Origin: Asanoa sp040654855
GTDB lineage: Bacteria; Actinomycetota; Actinomycetes; Mycobacteriales; Micromonosporaceae
Direction of reading: 5' to 3'
NCBI RefSeq assembly: GCF_040654855.1
Contig: NZ_JBFAIU010000005.1
Span: forward strand, 1-64,000
Length of the DNA: 64,000 nt
Shown: piece by piece, positions 8,932-15,731 of the stretch
Numbering within the stretch: the stretch's first letter is position 1
How the letters are laid out: every line of letters starts with the position of its first letter
Position numbers and translations under genes: made by a program
The notes under the pieces: model-generated
The model's input: the letters and a program-made list of their open reading frames with translations, nothing else
The model's database searches: none
Told to the model about the DNA's origin: nothing

Positions 8932-9771
8932 TTAGGACGGGCGGAGGACGCAGCCGGTGCAGAGTTTTGGTTGCGGGAGCGTGAAGGCTAGGCAGCAGGT
9001 TTTGCGCTGGACGTTCAGTTGGCCTCCTGGGCCGTCGACCAGGTCGATCAGGTCGTCCAACTCCAGCGCAGTCAGCAGCGTTGTGATGTTGTCTCGGGTC
9101 GAACCCGGTAGCCAGTCCGCCGCACGTAGCAGGCCGTATGCCATGCCCGATGAAACCGAACCCATCAGCGTCCGAGCCCCGACCCGGACCTCCGCGTGGA
9201 TCGCTTCCAGCATCGGGTTCACGTGCTCGTCCAGCAGCGACGTGCGGAACGCCTCCAGCAGCGCCGCCTCGTCCGGGACCACCACGACCTCGGGCAGGCC
9301 CGAGATGGCCAGCGGGTCCGACGGCAGCACGGCCACGTCAATAGAACGGCGGTAACCAAGCGTCAGCAGCGGACGGTGGTCCTCGAAGTGGACCAGGACG
9401 TCCGACGAACGCAGCAGCGGCACCCGCCGTGCCGACGCCCAACCCAGCACCGCCGGCAACGCCAGCCAGTAGCTGTAGGACTTCCACGCCAGCGCTGCGG
9501 CCGCGTGGGGGGAACCACGCCAGCGGCGGCCCGCGGCCTCCAGCAGTTGCGGGAGGTGGGAGCCGTCGGCCAGCGACGAGGCCGGCAGCCAACCCGCTGG
9601 GTCGTGGACGAGCAGGCCCTGCGTCAGGCCTGGGAGATCATCCGTCCCGAACATTGAGCGCAGGGTGGCCGAGATCGGGTCGAAGGGCGCGCCGGCCATC
9701 GCGCGGAAGTCGATGGTCGCCGTCACCGGGACCGGACCGCCGTCCGCATCTGTGCCGTCACAGAACTTCAC
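8932..9771 (-). CDS. FhuF-like [2Fe-2S] ferric-siderophore reductase family protein
   Basis: The 279-aa product ends with KTCCLAFTLPQPKLCTGCVL, the CC-x10-C-x2-C arrangement that binds a [2Fe-2S] cluster in FhuF-type ferric iron reductases. The rest (IDFRAM..., helical middle with WLPASSLADG, SYWLALPAVLGWASARRVP) fits the same family and it has no membrane segment, so it should act in the cytoplasm to release iron from siderophores. The start is GTG at 9771 preceded by GGAGTGG. A palindromic iron box lies about 30 bp upstream, consistent with repression in iron-replete cells. No siderophore genes are adjacent in this window. Confidence 0.82.
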   Translation of the reverse strand: MKFCDGTDADGGPVPVTATIDFRAMAGAPFDPISATLRSMFGTDDLPGLTQGLLVHDPAGWLPASSLADGSHLPQLLEAAGRRWRGSPHAAAALAWKSYSYWLALPAVLGWASARRVPLLRSSDVLVHFEDHRPLLTLGYRRSIDVAVLPSDPLAISGLPEVVVVPDEAALLEAFRTSLLDEHVNPMLEAIHAEVRVGARTLMGSVSSGMAYGLLRAADWLPGSTRDNITTLLTALELDDLIDLVDGPGGQLNVQRKTCCLAFTLPQPKLCTGCVLRPS

Positions 9772-9802
9772 CCACTCCGATTGCCAGCCGGAACACCATA
9801 GC

Positions 9803-9821
9803 GTGCTAAGGCTAGCCTAAC
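9803..9821 (-). promoter_or_regulatory. IdeR/DmdR-type iron box
   Basis: The palindromic core AAGGCTAGCCTAA matches the actinobacterial iron-box consensus (TTAGGTTAGGCTAACCTAA) at about 13 of 19 positions, with the GGCTAGCC centre perfectly symmetrical. It sits 30-50 bp upstream of the FhuF-like gene, where a bound repressor would block the promoter. The functional class of the gene supports the assignment. Confidence 0.6.
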
Positions 9822-10019
9822 CAGAGAATCGCTGGTCGGCGCGGGCTACTCCTCATCTGGGCGGATGACGGCGCTTCGCGGCGTGTCGACTAAGTCGCGC
9901 TGAGCGACGATTGTCAAGTGATTTGTCGGTAACGCGGCACTTCTGGTCGGGTTGCGATCCTGCGCAGCAGACTGGATTTCCGGGCCTCTAGGGGAGTCCG
10001 GCCCCAACAGGGATGCGTG

Positions 10020-11612
10020 ATGCCGAGCCCGCCGTCGCCGACCTCACCAATCTCGCCGATAGAACGCGCCGCCCAGACGTTCGCGGCCGAGCTGTCGCGC
10101 TGGCGGGTCGAACGCGGCCTGACGAAGAAACAGCTCGCCACGCAGATGGGCTTCGATCCCTCGTACGTCAGCCACGTCGAGGGTCGCCGCCACCGCCCCA
10201 CCGAGGACTTCGCCCGCCGCGCCGAGGCCGTGCTCAGCGCCGGCGGGGCGATCTGGCTGCGCTTCCAGGACTACGACGACCTGCGCCACGCCCGCGGCGC
10301 CGCCGGGCAGTTGCAGCGCGACCCGCCCGTACCCGAGCAATGGATGCCCCCTGGCACCGGCCTCATCGTCGAGCAGGAGGTCGCCACGCTCGCGTTCGTC
10401 GGCGACGCGTACCGCTGCGTGATCCGCCGCTCCCTCTACAACGCCGGGACCGAGCCGGTCACCCGCTACCTCGTGCGGGTCGCCGTCGACCGCTATCCCG
10501 ACGACCCGGAGCTGTCGAACAAGCACCACCGTGACAACCCGCTGACCTTCGACGAGCTCGATCTGCGCGCCTGGTGCGACGACCCGCCGGCGCGCGAGCC
10601 GATGGAGTGGCGCAAGAAGCACGACCGCGACGCGTTCAAAGAGGTCTGGTTGCTCTTCGAGAACGCGAACGGCCGCTTCCCGCTCTATCCCGGAGAGCGG
10701 GTCACCATCGAGTACGCGTACACGGTGGGTCAGGAGAAATGGGGTCGTTGGTTCCAGCGCGCCGTCCGGCTGCCGACGCGGCGGCTGACCGTGCGCCTCG
10801 ACTTCCCGACCGAGCTGGACGCGCAGGTGTGGGGCGTGGAGACGTCGCTGTCGGCCGAGGAGGCGCCGTTGCGCACGCCGGTGGCGCGGCGGGCGGAGGG
10901 TGACCGCACGTGGTTCGAGTGGACCACCGACTCGCCGACGCTCAACGCCCGTTACCGGCTGGAGTGGCGGTTCCGGGGGCTGCGGGAGGCGCCGAACGGG
11001 TGGCGGGCGTCCCTGCCGGCCACCCCACCGGTCGTGCCCGCGCAGCGCCACGCGCCGCGGACGCCGAGCGAACGGATGCGGTCCGTCGGCGTGGTGCAGC
11101 GGGGCAGCGCACTGCTCGCGCATCCGGCGGTGCCGTTGCGGCTGCCGGAGGACGCCGCCGCGGGGCGCGATGTGGTCGACCGGCTGTTCGCCGCGCTCGA
11201 GCGGATCGAGGAGATGCACATCTTCAGCAAGGGTGTGGGCCTGGCGGCGCCGCAGATCGGGCTCGCCGTGGCGATCGCCGTAGTCCGGCCGGCCGATCCG
11301 GCGGCTGAGCCGTTGGTGCTGGTCAACCCGCGGATCGTGGACGCTTCGCCGCGTACGGACGAGCGGTATGAGGGGTGTCTGTCGTTCTTCGACGTGCGCG
11401 GGCTCGTGCCGCGGTCGTTGCGGATCCAGGTGGAGCACGCGGACTGGTCCGGCGAGCGGCTGGTGACGACTTTCGAACGAGGGCTGGCGCGGCTGGTCGC
11501 GCACGAGGTCGATCATTTGGAGGGCCGCTTGTACGACGAGCGGATGGCGCCGGGTGCGGCGCTGGTGCCGATCGGCGAGTACCGCGAGACCGGGGTGCCC
11601 TGGAGCTATTAG
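10020..11612 (+). CDS. XRE-family HTH fused to a peptide deformylase domain
   Basis: This 530-aa protein joins three parts. Residues about 12-75 are an XRE helix-turn-helix (LSRWRVERGLTKKQLATQMG, FDPSYVSHVEGRRHRP). Residues about 75-335 are a middle domain rich in predicted strands that I do not recognise. Residues about 370-530 are a complete peptide deformylase: motif 1 GVGLAAPQIG (about 405), motif 2 EGCLS (about 450) and motif 3 HEVDH (about 494), supplying the Cys and two His metal ligands and the catalytic Glu. ATG 10020 is favoured over GTG 10017 because AGGG lies 7 nt upstream. A deformylase should act on nascent N-formyl-Met proteins; the HTH fusion suggests it is regulatory or modifies another formylated target. 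It converges with the next gene, overlapping 4 bp. Confidence 0.85.
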   Translation: MPSPPSPTSPISPIERAAQTFAAELSRWRVERGLTKKQLATQMGFDPSYVSHVEGRRHRPTEDFARRAEAVLSAGGAIWLRFQDYDDLRHARGAAGQLQRDPPVPEQWMPPGTGLIVEQEVATLAFVGDAYRCVIRRSLYNAGTEPVTRYLVRVAVDRYPDDPELSNKHHRDNPLTFDELDLRAWCDDPPAREPMEWRKKHDRDAFKEVWLLFENANGRFPLYPGERVTIEYAYTVGQEKWGRWFQRAVRLPTRRLTVRLDFPTELDAQVWGVETSLSAEEAPLRTPVARRAEGDRTWFEWTTDSPTLNARYRLEWRFRGLREAPNGWRASLPATPPVVPAQRHAPRTPSERMRSVGVVQRGSALLAHPAVPLRLPEDAAAGRDVVDRLFAALERIEEMHIFSKGVGLAAPQIGLAVAIAVVRPADPAAEPLVLVNPRIVDASPRTDERYEGCLSFFDVRGLVPRSLRIQVEHADWSGERLVTTFERGLARLVAHEVDHLEGRLYDERMAPGAALVPIGEYRETGVPWSY

Positions 11613-12859
11613 CTCGCGGCTGTCTGCCAGAGGGCGCTGACCGGCATGGCGCGGAGCTTGTCGCCGAACGGCAGCGTCGCGGTGCCGGTGTAGAGGACGA
11701 CGCCGGCGACGAAGTCATCGCCGAGGCGGTCCGCGAGTCGGCGTAGGCCGCGGAAGTCGTCCGGTCCGACGGTCGAGGCCGCCTTCACCTCGATGCCCAC
11801 CACGTTGCCGGACCTGTTTTCGAGCACGCCGTCAACTTCGAACTTGCTGTGGTCGCGGTAGTGCGAGAGCTCGGCTGCCGCGCGGCACCACGTCAGTTGG
11901 CGGGCCAGCTCGGACAGGACGAAGGACTCGAGCAGCGGCCCGAACGGCGCACCCGGGCGGAGCAACGACCGGGCGTCGATCGCCAGCTCGTTCGCGGCGA
12001 TGCCGGAGTCGACGAAGATCAGCTTCGGGGATGCCGTGGCCCGGGTGCCCAGGTTGCGCGACCATCCCGGAACGCGCTTGACGAGAAAGATCTCTTCGAG
12101 CGCCTGCATGTAGCGAGCGATCGTTGGTCGGCTCAGTCCGAGCTCGGACTCGAGCGAGTTCGCGGCGATCACCGTGGCGGATCTGGCGGCCAGCAGGCGG
12201 ACGAGCTTGCGCAGTTCGGCCTTGCGGTGGATGTCGGAGAGCTGGCGGACGTCGCGGTCGATGAGGGCCTGGACGTATCCGTCGAGGAAGCGCTGGCGGC
12301 GCTGGGAGTCGGTGCGGCTCGTGGCCTCGGGGAGCCCGCCGCGCACGATCCGGGCGGCGTAGTCGGCGCGGGTCACCGTGGACTCGTGTCGCAGCTCGGG
12401 TCCCGACGCGAAGATGGCGTCGATGAAGCCGTCGGGTTCGTCGTCGAGCTCGCCTTGTGAGAAGGGCCAGAGCTCGACGGTCTCCATCCGGCCGGGCAGA
12501 GCGTCGGGGGCGGCGACCATCCCGAACAGTCGCGACGATCCGGTCAACAGGTACCGGCCGGGGCGTGGGTCCTCGTCGACCGACGCCTTGATGGCCAGGA
12601 GCAGCTCTGGTGCCCGCTGGATCTCGTCGATCGCCATCAGCTCGCCGGTGTCGACGAAGCCCACGGGATCGGCGAGGGCCGCGGCGCGGTCCTGCGCCCG
12701 GTCGAGGTCACGGCGCTCGGCGAGACGATCTTGGGCGACGACACGGACGAGGGTGCTCTTGCCGACCTGGCGGGCCCCGGTGATGAGCACGACGCGGGTG
12801 TCGGCGAGCGCGGCGCTCACCTGCACCGCGGCACGGCGCGGGATCAGGTGTGTCGGCAC
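11609..12859 (-). CDS. AAA ATPase with C-terminal DUF4143
   Basis: The 416-aa protein has a Walker A near the N-terminus (LITGARQVGKSTLVR, about 25-40), a Walker B with DEIQRAPELL (about 100) and RYLLTGSSRLFGM as sensor region, followed by a linker with a winged-helix-like LSRPTIARYMQALEEIFLV. The C-terminal part (SFVLSELARQL..., FEVDGVLENRSGNVVGIEVKAAS, about 310-370) is DUF4143, a restriction-endonuclease-like fold with E-x-D and EVK residues. Such proteins are common and unassigned; roles in stress or defence are guesses. The start is GTG at 12859. It is apparently monocistronic. Confidence 0.85.
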   Translation of the reverse strand: MPTHLIPRRAAVQVSAALADTRVVLITGARQVGKSTLVRVVAQDRLAERRDLDRAQDRAAALADPVGFVDTGELMAIDEIQRAPELLLAIKASVDEDPRPGRYLLTGSSRLFGMVAAPDALPGRMETVELWPFSQGELDDEPDGFIDAIFASGPELRHESTVTRADYAARIVRGGLPEATSRTDSQRRQRFLDGYVQALIDRDVRQLSDIHRKAELRKLVRLLAARSATVIAANSLESELGLSRPTIARYMQALEEIFLVKRVPGWSRNLGTRATASPKLIFVDSGIAANELAIDARSLLRPGAPFGPLLESFVLSELARQLTWCRAAAELSHYRDHSKFEVDGVLENRSGNVVGIEVKAASTVGPDDFRGLRRLADRLGDDFVAGVVLYTGTATLPFGDKLRAMPVSALWQTAAS

Positions 12860-13043
12860 GCCCTCATGCTAGCTCGCGGGTTTCGATTTGCGACGGCTGA
12901 ACTTTCGATCTGCGGCGAGTTGATGTTCGATTCGCGCGATGTTGGCGGTTGGTTCGCGGGACCAGCCGCGGACCTGGCAGCGGAGCGAAGCGCAGCGTTG
13001 TCTGGCGGGAGCGGCGGTCGTGCCCCCGGCTGACCCGAGCAGT

Positions 13044-14159
13044 CTAGATATCGCCGAAGGTGTCGTACTTGATCCTGACCGCCGGCACCTTCAGCTCGGC
13101 CAGTGTGCGCAGCGTGTTCTTGACCATCGAGGCCGAGCCCGAGACGAAGAAGTCGTGGTCGCCCCAGGGCCCGTAGCGGGCCACGACCTCGCCGATGTTG
13201 CCCTGCTCGCCGACGAAGTTGCGGTCGTCGCTGCAGGCCGGCACCACCGACAGCCACGGGTAGCGCGCCGCCAGCTTGTTGAGTTCGGGCAGGTCGTATA
13301 GGTCGTCGCGGTCCTTGGCGCCGAAGAACACGTGCACCCAGCGGGTGCGGTTGTAGCGCGTCAGCTCCTCGATCAGCGCCTTGACCGGGGCCAGGCCCGT
13401 GCCGCCGGCTACGCAGACCACGTCGCGGGTCGACTTGCGGTCGAGGGTCATCGTGCCCATCGGCGCCGCCACCCGGAGCAGGTCGCCCACCTGGACCCGG
13501 CGAACCAGCGCACTCGAGACCCAGCCGGCACCCAGCGCGCGCACGTGGAACTCGATCGTGCCCTCCTTGTTGGGGGCGTTCGCCATGGAGTACGTGCGCC
13601 AGAGCCTGGGCTGGTAGCGCGGCGCCTCGACGCTGACGTACTGGCCGGCGCGGTATTCCAGCGGGTACTGCAGCGGCCGGCAGGTCATCACGGCGATGTC
13701 GCGGGCGCGGCGTTCGTGGGTGAGGACCTCGGCGTGCCAGAACGCCGGGTTCGGGTCGGCCTCCGCGCCGGCGATCATTTTCTTCGCGATCACGTTGTAC
13801 GCGTCGCCCCAGGCCTGGTCGTACTCGATGCTCCAGGACTCGCCCGCGAAGGTGCGCAGCGCCTCGAGCAGCGCCTCGCCGACCACCTCGTAGTGCTCTG
13901 GTTCCACGTGGAACTTGCGGTGATCGCGACCGAGCTGGCGCAGGTATTCCTCGAACCGGTCCGGGTCGTCGAGCGTCTGCACCGCGCTGACGATGGCGCC
14001 GAGCAGCCGCGCGCGCTGCACGTCCATGGTCACCGGGAACAGGTTCCGCAAGTGCGGGTTGGACAGGAAAATGCGTGCGTAGAAGTATCCGGCGACCTTG
14101 TCCTGCTGTTCCTCGACGAGGGTCCAGCTTTCCTTCAGCAGCCGTGAAAGGTTCCCCAT
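13044..14159 (-). CDS. Flavohemoprotein (globin-FAD-NAD(P)H reductase)
   Basis: The 371-aa product has a globin domain (residues 1-130; FYARIFLSNPHLRNLFP and the proximal-His region LGRDHRKFHVEPEHY), then a ferredoxin-reductase-type module with RTYSMANAP for FAD (about 190) and VCVAGGTGLAPVKALIEEL for NAD(P)H (about 245-265). This is the layout of NO dioxygenases that turn NO into nitrate with O2 and NAD(P)H, and it would act in the cytosol. ATG 14159 follows AAAAGGGCGTCA, and the globin begins right there; the open frame runs 215 codons further upstream but has no protein-like character. The divergent neighbour is PNPOx-like. An NO role is by family, not shown here. Confidence 0.88.
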   Translation of the reverse strand: MGNLSRLLKESWTLVEEQQDKVAGYFYARIFLSNPHLRNLFPVTMDVQRARLLGAIVSAVQTLDDPDRFEEYLRQLGRDHRKFHVEPEHYEVVGEALLEALRTFAGESWSIEYDQAWGDAYNVIAKKMIAGAEADPNPAFWHAEVLTHERRARDIAVMTCRPLQYPLEYRAGQYVSVEAPRYQPRLWRTYSMANAPNKEGTIEFHVRALGAGWVSSALVRRVQVGDLLRVAAPMGTMTLDRKSTRDVVCVAGGTGLAPVKALIEELTRYNRTRWVHVFFGAKDRDDLYDLPELNKLAARYPWLSVVPACSDDRNFVGEQGNIGEVVARYGPWGDHDFFVSGSASMVKNTLRTLAELKVPAVRIKYDTFGDI

Positions 14160-14286
14160 TGACGCCCTTTTCGCTTGTCGGACGCGCCTCGGCCTCCACC
14201 CGGCCCGCCGTGCCTCTGGTTGATCAGGGTGTGTGTGGTCGCGCTGTGCACGTCTGACCAGCCTGCGCACTCTCCGTCGAGCCCCA

Positions 14287-14303
14287 TCGCACAGAATGTG
14301 CGA
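14287..14303. promoter_or_regulatory. Candidate operator palindrome between flavohemoprotein and PNPOx-like genes
   Basis: TCGCACA-GAA-TGTGCGA is a perfect 7-bp inverted repeat in the divergent intergenic region. Two direct copies of CCGCGTGTGG follow at 14334-14343 and 14353-14362, 19 bp apart. Position suggests regulation of one or both genes, but I cannot name the regulator. Confidence 0.35.
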
Positions 14304-14409
14304 CGGACGCGATCCGGCCCTGTCAATCGATCTCCGCGTGTGGAACGCTGAACCGCGTGTGGTAAGGCGCTGCGCGTTCCGGCTGGTCATTTTCGGTTCT
14401 GGAGTTCGC

Positions 14410-14922
14410 ATGGAGCGCACCGTCATCCCTGCCCCAACGGGTTCGTTCGGGCGCGGCCGGCGGTCGGCCGGTTGGCGGTCGACCGCGCCGGTCGGACGTC
14501 CCGTACCGGTGGACCCGCCAACCGTCGAGCTGAAACGGCTCGACGACCGCATGATCGATTTCATCCGCAGGCAAGAAATGATCTTCGTGACCGCGGCGCT
14601 CGGCGGGCGGACCGCACGGCGCGGGCCGGTCGGTTTCGTCCAGGTGCCGTCGCGGCGGTTGGTCACCTGGCCGGAGTACGGGCGCACGCCGATCTCCGGC
14701 GCGGTCCGGTTGCTGCTGCTCGACCTGCTGAACGAGCGGACGGGGCTGCATGTGACCGGGCGGGCGTCGGTGGTGTCGTTCGGTCCGCTGCAGGTCGCCA
14801 GCACCGCCGCCGCGCCCGTGGCCGCCCCTGGCCCTGGTCCTGGCCCTGGTCCGCAGCCTGAATGCTGGGTCCGGGTGCGGGTCGACCAGGCATGGTTCGC
14901 CGACCAGGGGCCACTGGTTTAG
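14410..14922 (+). CDS. Pyridoxamine 5'-phosphate oxidase-fold (FMN-binding) family protein, probable
   Basis: The 170-aa protein contains DFIRRQEMIFVTAA, GPVGFVQVPSRRLVTWPEY and AVRLLLLDLLNERTGLHVTGRA, which follow the strand order of PNPOx/FMN-binding split-barrel proteins (compare the usual GFVRVLDERTLAWPEY and LLFVDFERDLVGLHVNGRA patterns). The C-terminus holds a Gly-Pro repeat (GPGPGPGPQP) before WVRVRVDQAW. ATG 14410 is chosen because sequence before it is not protein-like; ATG 14551 is possible. It is divergent from the flavohemoprotein gene, and PNPOx-like and flavohemoprotein modules are found fused elsewhere, so a shared redox role is plausible. Confidence 0.65.
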   Translation: MERTVIPAPTGSFGRGRRSAGWRSTAPVGRPVPVDPPTVELKRLDDRMIDFIRRQEMIFVTAALGGRTARRGPVGFVQVPSRRLVTWPEYGRTPISGAVRLLLLDLLNERTGLHVTGRASVVSFGPLQVASTAAAPVAAPGPGPGPGPQPECWVRVRVDQAWFADQGPLV

Positions 14923-14966
14923 GGCTCCTCGTACCCGCGCTCAGGTTTATCCGGCACAGTTAGCGC

Positions 14967-15731
14967 GTGACTGTCGATCTCGAGCAGCAGCCGGTACGCA
15001 CGGACGCCCGGCTGCGTCCCGAGATCCTGATCGTGCTCGGGTTGTCGCTCGGCCAGTCGGCGATCTACTCGATGGTCACGATCGTGGCGCGGCTCACGGC
15101 TTCGCAGCCGCTGTCGCAGCAGACGGCGACGTTGAACGCGTCGCAGTCAGCTCGGCCTTATCTGGATCTGACGTACCAGCTGCTCGGGATCTTCTTCTCC
15201 CTGGTGCCGGTGGCCCTGGCGCTGTACCTGCTGCGGTCGCCGCGTTCGTTGCTCGGCCTCGATCTTCGCCGCCCTTGGTTCGACTTCAGCTGGGGCGTGG
15301 CGCTGGCGGCGGCGATCGGGCTGCCGGGGCTCGGCCTGGTCTGGGCGGCTTCCTACCTGGGCATCAACGCGAACCTGGTGCCGGCCGCGCTGCCGCCGGT
15401 GTGGTGGGCCGTCCCGGTTCTGATCTTGTCCGCCGCGCAGAACGCGGTGCTGGAGGAGATCGTCGTGGTCGGTTACCTGGTCACCCGGCTGCGCGAGCTC
15501 GGCTGGAAACTGGGCTGGGTGGTCGCGGCGTCGGCGGTGCTCCGCGGCTCGTACCACCTGTATCAGGGTTTCGGCGCCTTCCTCGGCAACGCCGTGATGG
15601 GCGTGGTGTTCGCCCTGTTCTTCATCCGAACAAAGCGGGTGCTGCCACTGGTGGTGGCGCACACGCTGTTGGATGTGGTGGCTTTCGTGGGGTACGCGCT
15701 GCTGCCGCGCGAGTGGTTCAGCTGGCTCTGA
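14967..15731 (+). CDS. CPBP-family intramembrane metalloprotease
   Basis: The 254-aa protein has about seven hydrophobic segments and the three CPBP (CAAX/Abi) motifs: NAVLEEIVVVGYL with the paired Glu (about 160), RGSYHLYQGFG (about 192) and PLVVAHTLLDVVAF with His (about 232). Family members are glutamic/metal intramembrane proteases, including Rce1-like CAAX processing enzymes and bacterial self-immunity proteins; the substrate here is unknown. The start is GTG 14967. It converges with the Ala-rich gene with a 14-bp overlap of coding ends. Confidence 0.85.
   Translation: MTVDLEQQPVRTDARLRPEILIVLGLSLGQSAIYSMVTIVARLTASQPLSQQTATLNASQSARPYLDLTYQLLGIFFSLVPVALALYLLRSPRSLLGLDLRRPWFDFSWGVALAAAIGLPGLGLVWAASYLGINANLVPAALPPVWWAVPVLILSAAQNAVLEEIVVVGYLVTRLRELGWKLGWVVAASAVLRGSYHLYQGFGAFLGNAVMGVVFALFFIRTKRVLPLVVAHTLLDVVAFVGYALLPREWFSWL

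Noticed and set aside
13044..14804. Upstream extension of the flavohemoprotein frame by 215 codons
   Set aside because: The extension is not protein-like and overlaps the divergent PNPOx-like gene; the globin starts right at ATG 14159 behind a ribosome site.
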